This document shows positions 17,915 to 26,693 of a DNA stretch of 56,826 nt, in pieces. Both the position numbers and the translations under genes were made by a program. The stretch is taken from assembly GCA_035651655.1 (NCBI GenBank), contig DASRFG010000020.1, positions 1-56,826 of the forward strand, given 5' to 3'. A model generated the notes under the pieces. The model was given only the letters and a program-made list of their open reading frames with translations, ran no database searches and had not been told where the DNA came from. The DNA comes from Terriglobales bacterium (lineage in GTDB: Bacteria > Acidobacteriota > Terriglobia > Terriglobales > Acidobacteriaceae). Positions within the stretch are counted from its first letter, which is position 1, and each line of letters opens with the position of its first letter.

Positions 17915-18265
17915 TTCGGGCTATTCTAGAGGCAAACGAATAAGTAAGTTATTACAGAAATGTGAATTCCAGTCAGCTCGACTCGGTTGCTGCAACGCCG
18001 GGCAGAGCTTCCTGGCGCAGGAATCGCTACAAAGGGAACCTTCACCGAAATTTCACAATCGCGCAACCTACTGTAACAAAACCGTTCTATGCTGCACAAA
18101 ATAAGGAAGAGTCTCTCACATCGCCAGTGCTTCACCCCGGCTAACCTGTCCCGCTGTCGACCATAGCTGTCAAGCAGGTGCCAACCCGTCTATGCTCCAT
18201 ACCATCGAATTAAATAATGTGTCCGAATTTTTAAAAGGATGCGTTGAGTATTCGAAGGAGCAGCC
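17915..18265. promoter_or_regulatory. Divergent spacer of ppk1 and a secreted protein gene
   Basis: A 351-base control region with no gene. It holds CTGTAAC-AAAA-CCGTTCT near 18072, loosely like a Pho box, and three CTGTC half-sites starting at 18146, 18154 and 18167. Spacing (8 and 13) departs from the 11-base periodicity of classical Pho boxes, so the assignment to phosphate control is only a suggestion. An AT-rich stretch near 18208-18235 is the likely promoter of the rightward gene. Confidence 0.35.
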
Positions 18266-18700
18266 ATGAGCAAGGTTCTGGCAATTACGGCAGCATTGAT
18301 CTTTGCTTGCACAGCGTTTGCGCAACAAGCCACAGATAGCAACCAGTCGGCACAAGTCCAGGCGGGCGGCGTCGTAGGACTCACTATCCACCCTGACACT
18401 ATGCCGAACTTCAATGACTCGGCCGTGCTGGTATCGGTTGCGCCCAAGCACCGCACACCTGGATTCCGGGGAGTGCAGAACGTCGGCCAGCTCACTTCTT
18501 CGAAAGACGGTTATTCCGTTTACCTGAGAATTCCTCCGACCGCCCCCGCTGGCACTTGGACTGTTACCAGCGTGCGCTTGCTTGTGCCGGCAGGTCCGTC
18601 CGTGCCTTTAAAATACCGCACCTCGGATTTCCAAGTAGTCCAGAGCGAGAACGTCATGCTGCCATCGAGTGCAACCGTGGAAGTTGCCGCCTCGCGCTGA
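18266..18700 (+). CDS. Secreted protein of unknown function
   Basis: A 144-residue exported protein. The first ~20 residues form a typical signal peptide (MSKVLAITAALIFACTAFAQ). The mature part is short, rich in Val, Ser and Pro, and looks like a single beta-sandwich, with YSVYLRIPPTAPAGTWTV suggesting an Ig-like or bacterial beta-domain. I do not recognise a named family. AAGGAG lies 6 nt before ATG 18266. It is followed 87 bases later by the secreted phosphoesterase gene, so they may share export or regulation. Confidence 0.7.
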   Translation: MSKVLAITAALIFACTAFAQQATDSNQSAQVQAGGVVGLTIHPDTMPNFNDSAVLVSVAPKHRTPGFRGVQNVGQLTSSKDGYSVYLRIPPTAPAGTWTVTSVRLLVPAGPSVPLKYRTSDFQVVQSENVMLPSSATVEVAASR

Positions 18701-18787
18701 CGTTGGCGAGCGCAGACTCCTGCCCTGTTGTTCTCCCGCGTTTTTTGCAATAATGCGAAGGACGATCTCTTAATTCTAAAAGACTAA

Positions 18788-20209
18788 ATGAAATTTGTGG
18801 CCAAGGTTGTGTTTGCTCTTATGTTGGTTGGGGCGATTGCCGCTCCCGCCCAAATCTCAAGTTTTAAACATGTGGTGGTGATCGTCCAGGAGAACCGCAC
18901 TCCTGACAATCTTTTTCAGGGATTGTGCAAGCCGCCTTTCGGCCCCCGCAACAACTGCAGGACCAATCCGGCCGAACCATCCAAATACGACATTCTCACT
19001 GCAAACTGGGTGGACAAACATTCCTTGAACGGAACGACTCAGCCAACGCGCGTTTCGCTCGGGACCAACTATGATTTGAGTCACACCCATGGTGCGTTTC
19101 TCAGCATGTATGACAACGGAAGGATGGACGGCGCCGGAGACATCCCATGTATTCGCAAGTGCCCTCCGAAGCCACAGTTTAAGTTTGTAGATAATTCTAG
19201 CGGGATCTTAAACCCGTACCTTGTTCTGGCGACGCAGTACGGATGGGCGAACTATATGTTTCAGACCAACCAGGGACCCAGCTTTCCCGCCCATCAATTC
19301 CTCTTCGGAGGCACCTCGGCCCCCAGTGCAGCCGCCGATGCTGCGGCAACATTTGCCGCAGAAAATATGACCGGAAGTCATATCGCGGGATGCATTGCCC
19401 CAGCAGGAACAACCGTGAGTGTGGTTGATCCCGACAACGGCAATGAGGAGGAGCCCGGACCTTATCCATGTTTCGAGCACCAAACAATGGCGGATCTGCT
19501 CGCCAGACAACCAAGCCCCCTTTCTTGGAAGTACTACGCGCCGGAGGCTGGCTCTATCTGGACAGCGCCGAATGCCATTCAGCATATCTGCCAATCGAGC
19601 GGTCCCGGCGGGCAATGCACCGGAGCCAGTTGGAAGCAGAATGTTGATCTCACTCCCGCGGATGTGCTGACCGACATCCGCACTTGTAACCTGCCAAACG
19701 TAAGCTGGGTGATTCCCATTGGGCAAAACTCCGATCATGCAGGAACCCCGAATGGCATCGGTGGGCCTTCCTGGGTGGCTGCTATTGTCAATGCTATCGG
19801 GACGAACCATAGGTGCCGCGACGGGGAACTCTATTGGAATAACACCGCCATCTTCATAACCTGGGACGACTGGGGAGGATGGTACGACCATGAAGCGCCA
19901 ACAATTCTCCCTGGCATCCAAGGGGATTATCAATACGGTTTTCGCGTCCCGCTGATTGTCGTTTCTGCCTATACTCCCGCAGGTTATGTGAACAACATCA
20001 GGCACGATTTCGGCAGCATTCTGAGGTTCATCGAACACAATTTCAACCTCGGTTCGCTCGGATTTGCCGATGCGCGCTCCCCGACCTATCTCACCGCCTT
20101 TTTCCAGCTCAACCAACTTCCCCGAATCTTTCAGAAGGTCGGCGCTCCTTTGGACGCAAGCTTCTTCCTGAATGACGAGCGGCCGCCCGAACCGCCAGAT
20201 ACTGATTAG
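18788..20209 (+). CDS. Secreted phosphoesterase (phospholipase C / acid phosphatase type)
   Basis: A 473-residue exported enzyme of the Phosphoesterase family (PF04185-type; phospholipase C and AcpA-like acid phosphatases). A signal peptide of about 21 residues is followed by FKHVVVIVQENRTPDNLFQG, the metal-site motif with catalytic Asn/Thr context. DLSHTHGAFL, FPAHQFLFGG, the E-D-H-x-type late region IFITWDDWGGWYDHEAP, and YGFRVPLIVVSAYTP are the other conserved blocks. It would release phosphate or head groups from phospholipids or phosphate esters outside the cytoplasm. Its closeness to the polyphosphate module suggests phosphorus acquisition (inference). Confidence 0.88.
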   Translation: MKFVAKVVFALMLVGAIAAPAQISSFKHVVVIVQENRTPDNLFQGLCKPPFGPRNNCRTNPAEPSKYDILTANWVDKHSLNGTTQPTRVSLGTNYDLSHTHGAFLSMYDNGRMDGAGDIPCIRKCPPKPQFKFVDNSSGILNPYLVLATQYGWANYMFQTNQGPSFPAHQFLFGGTSAPSAAADAAATFAAENMTGSHIAGCIAPAGTTVSVVDPDNGNEEEPGPYPCFEHQTMADLLARQPSPLSWKYYAPEAGSIWTAPNAIQHICQSSGPGGQCTGASWKQNVDLTPADVLTDIRTCNLPNVSWVIPIGQNSDHAGTPNGIGGPSWVAAIVNAIGTNHRCRDGELYWNNTAIFITWDDWGGWYDHEAPTILPGIQGDYQYGFRVPLIVVSAYTPAGYVNNIRHDFGSILRFIEHNFNLGSLGFADARSPTYLTAFFQLNQLPRIFQKVGAPLDASFFLNDERPPEPPDTD

Positions 20210-20249
20210 CGAGAGCGAAGCGGAAGAGTATTGACCAAACCGCCGCGGG

Positions 20250-21425
20250 CTAGGATTTGGGCTTTTTCATCTCATCCAACGCCTGCTCCAGGTCGAGGAC
20301 CAGATCGCGGGTTTCCTCGAGACCGATGTTCAGCCTGACGAGGCGATGGCCGTAGTTGGGGCGTTGTTTGATGCCGGTGAAGTCGTAAGGGACGGCGAGG
20401 CTGGTTACGCCCGCCCAACTGTATCCAATCTCGAACAGTTCCAATGCATCCACGAAGCTCAATACCTGCTGCTTGGTGAACTTCGGCGCGAATACGATGG
20501 AAAATACGCCTGCCGATCCGCTGAAATCTCTTTTCCAGATTTCATGTCCGGGACACGACGGCAGCGCGGGGTGAAGCACGCGCTCGATCTCCGGACGCGC
20601 TCCAAGCCAGCGTGCGATTTCCAGAGCTGACGCCTCAATCTGTTTAAGGCGGACCGCAAGCGTCTGCATCCCCCGCAGCGCCAGGCTGCAATCATCGGGC
20701 GATGCCGCGAACCCAAGCAGCTTGTGGGTTTGGCCGAGGTGCTCGTGCAGAGATCGATCCTTCACCGTCACTGAGCCCAGAAGCAAATCACTGTGTCCGC
20801 CCACATACTTGGTGAGGGCTTGCATGGTGATGTCAACACCGTGAGCGAAGGCGTCAAACAACACTCCTGCCGCCCATGTATTATCCAGCGCGACCAGCGC
20901 TCCCTTTTCGTGCGCCACCGCGGCTATTGCTGGCACGTCCTGAACCTCGATGGTTGCAGAACCTGGACTTTCGCACCAGACCAGCCTCGTGTACTTGCGG
21001 ATGTGCTTGGCAATTCCACCGCCAATCGTCGGCTCATAGCCGCTGCATTCGATTCCCAGTCGAACCAGCAAATCCTTAGCCAGCTCGCGATGCGGCCCAT
21101 AAAGACTTTCAGGAATCAGGACGTGATCTCCCGCTTTGAGAATGGCAAGGTTGATCAGCGTGAGCGCGCTCTGCCCACCCGGAGTAATGATGGTGCGATA
21201 CCCATGTTCCAGTTCACAAACTCGTCCGGCGAGTTCCAGAGTGGTTGGAGTTCCGTACAGACCGTAGGTGTATCCGACCTCGTGCTGGTTCCAGTGGTCC
21301 TGAACCGATTCGGCGTTCGGAAAAACGGTCGTGGAGCCTCGATATACCGGCGTTGTGAGCGAGCGAAATCCCTCCGGCGTGCGCGCGTCGGAGTGTATCA
21401 GCCTGGTCTTCCAGTCCTTTGGCAT
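20250..21425 (-). CDS. metC: Cystathionine beta-lyase / gamma-synthase family PLP enzyme
   Basis: A Cys/Met-metabolism PLP enzyme (391 residues from ATG 21425). The PLP lysine lies in ALTKYVGGHSDLLLG. SLTTPVYRGSTTVFP, YGLYGTPTTLELAGRVCELE and the VALDNTWAAGVLFDAF aspartate motif are as in MetC-type enzymes, and the C-terminal GYSWAGVTSLAVPY block supports cystathionine beta-lyase (cystathionine to homocysteine, pyruvate and ammonia). Assignment between MetC, MetB and MalY-like roles is not certain. An upstream ATG ten codons earlier is possible, but the internal start matches family length. It converges with the phosphoesterase gene. Confidence 0.85.
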   Translation of the reverse strand: MPKDWKTRLIHSDARTPEGFRSLTTPVYRGSTTVFPNAESVQDHWNQHEVGYTYGLYGTPTTLELAGRVCELEHGYRTIITPGGQSALTLINLAILKAGDHVLIPESLYGPHRELAKDLLVRLGIECSGYEPTIGGGIAKHIRKYTRLVWCESPGSATIEVQDVPAIAAVAHEKGALVALDNTWAAGVLFDAFAHGVDITMQALTKYVGGHSDLLLGSVTVKDRSLHEHLGQTHKLLGFAASPDDCSLALRGMQTLAVRLKQIEASALEIARWLGARPEIERVLHPALPSCPGHEIWKRDFSGSAGVFSIVFAPKFTKQQVLSFVDALELFEIGYSWAGVTSLAVPYDFTGIKQRPNYGHRLVRLNIGLEETRDLVLDLEQALDEMKKPKS

Positions 21426-21536
21426 GCCGACAGTATAGCGGTGTAGGGCGGACACTCTTGTTCGCCAAATCCATTCACAGGCGTGCCCTCCCTACACAAA
21501 CTGGATTGATCCGCGCGAGAAAGGAGTGGGAGTCGA

Positions 21537-21580
21537 GGTGGAACCCAATATCAGCGAGTGAGGCGCAACCGGGTTCCACC
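21537..21580 (-). terminator. Hairpin after the outer-membrane-type gene
   Basis: A perfect 10-bp inverted repeat, GGTGGAACCC (21537-21546) and GGGTTCCACC (21571-21580), with a 24-nt loop, lies 15 nt beyond the stop of the leftward gene ending at 21596 and upstream of metC. No U-run follows, so it may be a processing or Rho-dependent barrier hairpin rather than an intrinsic terminator. Confidence 0.4.
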
Positions 21581-21595
21581 CAGAAAGAAGTGCGA

Positions 21596-22468
21596 TTAGA
21601 ACTTGTAGCCGAAGCCGACCGAGATCACAGGATAGAACTTATAGAGAGATAGGTTATTGTTGATCTTGGTCTGCTCCGCCAGGATATTGGCCTGCACAGT
21701 CGGGTCCGACGCAACTGACCGGCAGAAGGTTAGCGACACATCACATACACCTCCGGCCAAGGCCAAAGTAGCGCGCGGTTGCCCCTGATACGCGAATCCA
21801 ATCTCTACCGGAATGCTCCAGCGACGCCCGTGGCGAGGAAGCAAGTTTCCCCATCCCACCAGGAACGTCGGCGCAACCCTGGCAAAATCTATCTTCCCGG
21901 TACCGATCATTGGATTGGCAGGGTCAGTAGTGTAAACGCCATTGCCCAACGAAAAAGCCTGGCCCGCTAGGACCGTTGCATTTCCCTTCACCTGATTCCC
22001 GTTGTACGCCATCACGCCCGGGCTGATGTGAAAACTGTCGGCAAATGGAAACCAGTCGAAATGTGCTTCCACCGACCGCAGCGTGAGCGATCCGTTATAG
22101 TTCACGCCATCCTGTGCGAATCCCCGGCTGTAGCTGAATGCGTTGAAACCCATGCGCACATTGGAGGAGTGGGTGACCGCCGTAGCGACTTCGCCTCCAA
22201 TGCCCAGCGTCGAAATTTTCACACCAACCCCAATCCGGCCGAATTCGCCAATGCTGGGTTCGCTGGAACGTCGCGCCCGCGCCGTGGGCGCTTCGGATTT
22301 TTGTGCATCCGCCTCGGACTGCTTAGCCAGATCAGCTTGCGATGGTCCTTCAAATGAAATGCTCGGTCTGGTGGGGGCGCTTCCTGACTGCTGCTGAGCT
22401 TGGCAAACTGCTGAAAACACAAGCGTTAAGCTGAAGAAACACACTGCAAATCGCGACAGTTTGCGCAC
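21596..22468 (-). CDS. Putative outer-membrane beta-barrel protein
   Basis: A 290-residue exported protein. The start is GTG 22468, because GGAGG sits 6 nt upstream and a signal peptide (FAVCFFSLTLVFSAVCQAQ) begins directly after it. The reading frame runs upstream into trpC, but that extension lacks support. After a low-complexity linker rich in Ser, Glu and Ala, the mature chain has alternating hydrophobic strands and Gly-rich turns (GRIGVGVKISTLGIGGEVATAV, ARVAPTFLVGWGNLLP) and ends in VISVGFGYKF, an aromatic C-terminus typical of beta-barrel proteins. The function is unknown. Confidence 0.75.
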   Translation of the reverse strand: MRKLSRFAVCFFSLTLVFSAVCQAQQQSGSAPTRPSISFEGPSQADLAKQSEADAQKSEAPTARARRSSEPSIGEFGRIGVGVKISTLGIGGEVATAVTHSSNVRMGFNAFSYSRGFAQDGVNYNGSLTLRSVEAHFDWFPFADSFHISPGVMAYNGNQVKGNATVLAGQAFSLGNGVYTTDPANPMIGTGKIDFARVAPTFLVGWGNLLPRHGRRWSIPVEIGFAYQGQPRATLALAGGVCDVSLTFCRSVASDPTVQANILAEQTKINNNLSLYKFYPVISVGFGYKF

Positions 22469-22618
22469 TTCATGCCTCCCCGAGATATCGTAATCTGTGT
22501 TGGAAATAGCAGCGTAATCATGTGGCACCTCTGCGGGGCCGGCAAGTAACGGAAGTGATGGAACCCTAATTGTTGCTATCACTAACCGTCCTCTGTGCCT
22601 CTGGGAGCGGGCAGACCG

Positions 22619-22637
22619 TATAATCGTCGGATTCACA
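22619..22637 (+). promoter_or_regulatory. -10 element and very short leader of trpC
   Basis: TATAAT at 22619-22624 ends 13 nt before the trpC ATG at 22638, giving a leader of about 7 nt and no room for a Shine-Dalgarno site. No convincing -35 was found. Thus no trp leader peptide or attenuator can lie downstream of this start site. The segment 22590-22603 resembles one arm of the local CCACAGAGG repeat family. Confidence 0.45.
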
Positions 22638-23447
22638 ATGCCCGCTACTCTGGACAGTATTCTCTCCGCCACCCGCCGTCGCGTTGCCGCCAGCAAGCGC
22701 GGCACCGATTTGCGCGATCTGGAGCGGAAAGCGGCGCAGCATGAGGTCCGCGGATTTAAAGACGCCCTATTGAAAGCAGACCAGGATGGGGTCGCCATTG
22801 TTGGGGAGCTGAAAAAGGCCTCGCCTTCGCGTGGCACTATCCGCGCCGAGTTCGACGTTGCATCGCTGGCCAAAGAACTGGCCACCGCCGGTGCTGCTGC
22901 TCTTTCCGTGCTGACAGACGAGGAATTTTTTCAGGGTTCTTTGTCCAACCTGCAGCAGGCATCGCTCAGCACTCGTCTGCCCTGCCTGCGCAAAGATTTC
23001 ATGGTGGATGAATTCCAGATGTTGGAATCGCGGGCCCACGGCGCGGACGCAGTGCTGCTAATCGTTGCCGCCCTGAGCGACGCGGAGCTGCGCAACCTTC
23101 ACCGAGCTGCACGCGCGTTTGACCTGGACGTGCTCTGCGAGGTGCACGATGAGCAAGAGTTGGCGCGCGCGTTGGGCGCGGGCTGCGAAATCATCGGCGT
23201 GAACAGCCGGAACCTGCGTACTTTTACCGTGGATTTAGAAACGCCTATGCGATTGGCTGCGCTGATCCCCAAAAATGTACTGCGGATTGCGGAGAGTGGG
23301 ATCGGGTCCGGGCAGGACATTCGTAAGCTGCGTGCCGTGGGGTATCAGGGCTTTCTGATAGGGGAATCTCTGATGAAGGCGGTGCACCCCGGCGAGATGC
23401 TGCGCATCCTGATCGCAGACGCAAAACACGCGACCGTGGGCTCTTGA
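22638..23447 (+). CDS. trpC: Indole-3-glycerol phosphate synthase
   Basis: A 269-residue TIM-barrel enzyme closing the ring of carboxyphenylaminodeoxyribulose phosphate to give indole-3-glycerol phosphate in tryptophan synthesis. The hallmark GELKKASPSRGTI near residue 55, LTDEEFFQGS, LRKDFMVDEFQ with the catalytic Lys, EVHDEQELARAL, IIGVNSRNLRTF and ESGIGSG are all visible. Length is typical for a monofunctional TrpC. It opens the cluster trpC-trpF-trpB-trpA-aroQ-aroG/F-tyrA. trpF follows after 6 nt, so they are translationally close. It appears to have a short-leader promoter of its own. Confidence 0.97.
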   Translation: MPATLDSILSATRRRVAASKRGTDLRDLERKAAQHEVRGFKDALLKADQDGVAIVGELKKASPSRGTIRAEFDVASLAKELATAGAAALSVLTDEEFFQGSLSNLQQASLSTRLPCLRKDFMVDEFQMLESRAHGADAVLLIVAALSDAELRNLHRAARAFDLDVLCEVHDEQELARALGAGCEIIGVNSRNLRTFTVDLETPMRLAALIPKNVLRIAESGIGSGQDIRKLRAVGYQGFLIGESLMKAVHPGEMLRILIADAKHATVGS

Positions 23448-23453
23448 GGCTCA

Positions 23454-24122
23454 ATGACCTGGGTAAAAATTTGCGGTACCACGAATCTGGAAGACGCTCT
23501 TGCCGCAGTCGAGGCCGGCGCTGATGCGCTGGGATTTATTTTCGCCCCCAGTCCACGGCGCGTAGAGCCGGAGCAGGCCCGCGACATCATCCGCCAGTTG
23601 CCGAGAGCTATTGAGAAAGTCGGTGTGTTCGTGGATGAATCGGCGGAACAGGTCCAAGCCATCGCGCGGCAAGCTGGGCTCACCGCCGTACAGGTGCAGG
23701 GGGATGAAGTGAGCCGCTGGGCAGCGTTGATGGCTCGGCAGTTGCCGTTCAAGCTGCTGGTCTCTTGCCCTATGAGCATCGTGGACGGAGCAAGTTGGGC
23801 CGCGGCCTGGGATCCGAAAGTCGTTTATGCCTTCCTGCTTGATTCTGGCACTGCTAAGAAACGCGGGGGTACGGGTAAGACTTTTGACTGGAAGGCCAAT
23901 GCCTCAGTCGTCGAAGATGTCGGTCGCCGTCAGCGCGTCATCATTGCCGGTGGCCTAAGTCCTGCCAATGTAGGCGAAGCTGTCCAGTTCTTCCGCCCCT
24001 GGGGGGTTGACGTAACTTCCGGGGTGGAACTCGAACCGGGGAAAAAAGATCATAAGAAGGTGCACGCCTTTATTGAAGCGGCGCGTACCGCTGCTCACAA
24101 GGAAGCGGCAGCAGAGTTGTGA
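23454..24122 (+). CDS. trpF: Phosphoribosylanthranilate isomerase
   Basis: A 222-residue (beta/alpha)8 enzyme performing the Amadori rearrangement before TrpC. The catalytic Cys lies in VKICGTTN at residues 3-10 and the catalytic Asp in GVFVDESAEQV. ALGFIFAPSPRRV and IIAGGLSPANV with GVDVTSGVELEPGKKDHKKV match the phosphate-binding end. The start is ATG 23454, 6 nt after trpC. It is not fused to trpC, unlike in enterics. The gene order places it between trpC and trpB, as in many bacterial trp operons. Confidence 0.97.
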   Translation: MTWVKICGTTNLEDALAAVEAGADALGFIFAPSPRRVEPEQARDIIRQLPRAIEKVGVFVDESAEQVQAIARQAGLTAVQVQGDEVSRWAALMARQLPFKLLVSCPMSIVDGASWAAAWDPKVVYAFLLDSGTAKKRGGTGKTFDWKANASVVEDVGRRQRVIIAGGLSPANVGEAVQFFRPWGVDVTSGVELEPGKKDHKKVHAFIEAARTAAHKEAAAEL

Positions 24123-24155
24123 AGCTTCGAGGAAACGCGAGCGTCTGAAAGCAGA

Positions 24156-25412
24156 ATGCCAACCAGCCCCACAACCCGTAAAGCTGTCTCTCGCAGCAGG
24201 CCAGCTGCGGTCAAGCCGCTTGCCCGTAAGCCTTCCCAGAGTGTCCCTGGTCGTTTCGGGCCATACGGCGGCCGCTACGTTCCAGAAACGCTGATGGCGG
24301 CACTGGATGAGCTGGAACGCGTCTACGATCAAGCGCGGCGCGACAAAACATTTCAGCGCGAGCTGGATTACCTGCTGCGCAATTACGCTGGACGGCCAAC
24401 ACCATTGTTCTTCGCGCGACGCCTTACCGACAAACTCGGCGGCGCCAAGATTTACCTGAAGCGGGAAGACCTGCTACACACCGGCGCACACAAAATCAAC
24501 AATTGTCTGGGCCAGGCACTGCTCACACAGCGGATGGGCAAACGCCGGGTGATTGCAGAAACCGGCGCTGGGCAGCATGGAGTAGCGACTGCCACAGTAT
24601 GCGCGCTGTTTGGATTCGAGTGTGTTGTTTACATGGGCATAGAAGACATGCGCCGCCAGGAGTTGAATGTCTTCCGCATGCGCTTGCTGGGGGCGGAGGT
24701 GCGCGGAGTTGACTCCGGCTCGCGCACCCTGAAGGACGCCATCAATGAGGCCATGCGGGACTGGGTCACCAATGTGCGCACCACTCATTATTTGTTGGGC
24801 AGTGTCCTCGGTGCGCATCCCTATCCCACGATGGTGCGCGATTTCCACTCGGTAATCGGACGCGAGGCCAGGGCGCAAATCTTAAAATTCGAGAAGAAGC
24901 TTCCAGCGGCGATCATTGCTTGTGTAGGCGGCGGATCGAATGCCATCGGCATTTTCCACCAGTTCATTCCTGATCGCGGGGTGCAGTTGATCGGCGTCGA
25001 AGCCGGCGGGCGTGGCGCTGCGTTGGGCGATCATGCCGCTCGCTTCAGGGCAGGCGGCAACCCCGGTGTTTTGCAGGGAACTTATTCCTATGTTCTGCAG
25101 GATGTGGCTGGCCAGATTGCCACAACCCACTCTATTTCCGCTGGTCTGGACTACCCTGCGATCGGTCCGGAGCACGCCTCCCTTAAGGACAGCGGCCGCG
25201 CGGAATATGTGTCCGCCTCTGACGATGAGGCGCTGCAAGCGTGCTCGCTCTTGGCGCGTACCGAGGGAATTATCCCGGCCTTGGAGTCGGCGCATGCAGT
25301 CGCTGAGTGCATCAAGCGCGCGCCGCGCATGAAAAGGTCGGAAGTTGTGATCGTGAACATCTCCGGCCGTGGCGACAAAGACATGGGAATCCTGAAAGAG
25401 ATTTTCAATTGA
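24156..25412 (+). CDS. trpB: Tryptophan synthase beta chain
   Basis: A 418-residue PLP enzyme condensing indole with serine. An N-terminal extension of about 30 residues, rich in Ser, Arg and Pro, precedes the canonical [15 protein letters not shown] start of the fold. The PLP lysine is in [24 protein letters not shown] is the COMM-type catalytic block; GGGSNAIG binds the PLP phosphate; and [18 protein letters not shown] is conserved. Its partner trpA follows after 84 bases. A later in-frame start could remove part of the extension, so the exact N-terminus is uncertain. Confidence 0.97.
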   Translation: MPTSPTTRKAVSRSRPAAVKPLARKPSQSVPGRFGPYGGRYVPETLMAALDELERVYDQARRDKTFQRELDYLLRNYAGRPTPLFFARRLTDKLGGAKIYLKREDLLHTGAHKINNCLGQALLTQRMGKRRVIAETGAGQHGVATATVCALFGFECVVYMGIEDMRRQELNVFRMRLLGAEVRGVDSGSRTLKDAINEAMRDWVTNVRTTHYLLGSVLGAHPYPTMVRDFHSVIGREARAQILKFEKKLPAAIIACVGGGSNAIGIFHQFIPDRGVQLIGVEAGGRGAALGDHAARFRAGGNPGVLQGTYSYVLQDVAGQIATTHSISAGLDYPAIGPEHASLKDSGRAEYVSASDDEALQACSLLARTEGIIPALESAHAVAECIKRAPRMKRSEVVIVNISGRGDKDMGILKEIFN

Positions 25413-25496
25413 GTAATGTGCAAGGTCGTAACGTTGAGTAGCGTCTAGTAGTTTTGTGCTTTTTCACTTTTACAAATACAAATTAGAAATTCCCCG

Positions 25497-26294
25497 ATGG
25501 CCTTAACCTTCCAAAGTCGGCCCTCACTCGTTGCCTATCTCACTTGTGGCGATCCCACACTTGAGGTTTCGCGTGAGGTGGCACTGGCAGCCATCGACGC
25601 CGGCGCTGAGACCATCGAGTTGGGCGTGCCCTTCAGTGATCCGGTTGCCGACGGGCCGGTAATCCAGCGCGCCAGTGAGCGTGCTCTGCGGCAAGGAGTG
25701 ACGCTGGCAGATGTTTTGGCGCTGGGTAGGGAATTACGTCGCCAGAGTCAGGTCGGTTTGATCGTGTTTTCCTACTTCAATCCAATCCTGCAATTCGGGC
25801 TTGAGCGCTTCTGTGCAAGTGCGGCCGATGCCGGCATTGACGGGGCTTTGATGACCGATCTTCCGACAGAAGAAGCGGACGATTATTTGCGGAGCATGAG
25901 TACGCGAAATCTAGCGACCGTCTTTCTGGCTGCGCCCACCAGTCCGGACGCGCGCCTGCGACGGATCGCGAAATCGTCCAGCGGTTTTGTGTACGCCGTC
26001 TCTCGGACAGGGATTACCGGTGAACGGCAGCAGCTTTCAGAAGAGGCGCGCGAGCTGGTTCGCCGTATCCGGCGTCACACCAAGTTGCCGGTTGCGGTCG
26101 GCTTCGGAATTTCCACTCCTGAGCAGTTTGCTTCAGTGGGCGAGTTCGCGGACGCGGCCGTCGTCGGCAGCGCCATCGTACACACCATTGAACGAAATCC
26201 GGGCCGCGAGCCAGAGGCGGTTCACGATTTCGTTGCCGGCCTGATCCGTAAAGGCAAGCCAGCCGCCAGCCGCCATTCCGTATCGATTGCTTAG
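25497..26294 (+). CDS. trpA: Tryptophan synthase alpha chain
   Basis: A 265-residue TIM-barrel subunit releasing indole from indole-3-glycerol phosphate and channelling it to TrpB. The catalytic Glu is in TIELGVPFSDP and the catalytic Asp in PVADGPVIQ. LPTEEADDY, FVYAVSRTGITGER and AVGFGISTPEQ are standard. It completes the trpCFBA block, and aroQ follows 70 bases on. The short spacer before trpA (25413-25496) has no clear promoter. Confidence 0.97.
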   Translation: MALTFQSRPSLVAYLTCGDPTLEVSREVALAAIDAGAETIELGVPFSDPVADGPVIQRASERALRQGVTLADVLALGRELRRQSQVGLIVFSYFNPILQFGLERFCASAADAGIDGALMTDLPTEEADDYLRSMSTRNLATVFLAAPTSPDARLRRIAKSSSGFVYAVSRTGITGERQQLSEEARELVRRIRRHTKLPVAVGFGISTPEQFASVGEFADAAVVGSAIVHTIERNPGREPEAVHDFVAGLIRKGKPAASRHSVSIA

Positions 26295-26352
26295 CAGCCC
26301 TCGTGGCGATTGGGTCCGCGCGAGTTGGGCAATCAGTTATTCTTGAATAAGC

Positions 26353-26364
26353 TATTGTTAAACC
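26353..26364 (+). promoter_or_regulatory. -10-like TATTGT 6 nt before the chorismate mutase start
   Basis: TATTGT at 26353-26358 ends exactly 6 nt before ATG 26365, the spacing expected for a leaderless transcript. No Shine-Dalgarno sequence is present. No good -35 was recognised. It suggests a secondary promoter for the aroQ-DAHP synthase-tyrA half of the cluster. Confidence 0.35.
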
Positions 26365-26685
26365 ATGGACATCGCTGATTGGCGCAAGAAAATTGACGAG
26401 ATTGATCGCAAGCTGGTTGAGCTGTTGAATCAGCGGGCGCAAGCGGCGCACGAGATTGGACGTCTCAAGCGCAACACCAATATGCCAATCTATGAGCCCG
26501 ATCGCGAGAAGACGATTTTTGAAAACGTGCAGAAGATCAACCTTGGGCCGCTCTCGCACCGTGACATGGTGCAGATCTATGAACGCATCATTGACATCAT
26601 GCGCAAAATCCAGAAGGAAGAAATTGCTCCAAAACGCCCGTCTACAGGCGGCGACACGGAATTGGAGTCCGAGGTGAACGACTGA
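26365..26685 (+). CDS. aroQ: Chorismate mutase (AroQ type)
   Basis: A 106-residue all-helical monofunctional chorismate mutase converting chorismate to prephenate. The first helix has [23 protein letters not shown] with the conserved Arg and Glu/Asp. [21 protein letters not shown] carries the active-site Lys and Arg; a third helix ends the domain. An Asp/Glu-rich tail follows. It is separated by only 8 nt from the DAHP synthase gene; in some Gram-positives these two are fused, and here they are adjacent genes, suggesting complex formation (inference). Confidence 0.95.
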   Translation: MDIADWRKKIDEIDRKLVELLNQRAQAAHEIGRLKRNTNMPIYEPDREKTIFENVQKINLGPLSHRDMVQIYERIIDIMRKIQKEEIAPKRPSTGGDTELESEVND

Positions 26686-26693
26686 TCATCGCG

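Noticed and set aside
22469-22885. N-terminal extension of the outer-membrane-type protein into trpC
   Set aside because: It is antisense to trpC, lacks a ribosome-binding site, and a GGAGG plus signal peptide mark GTG 22468 as the start.
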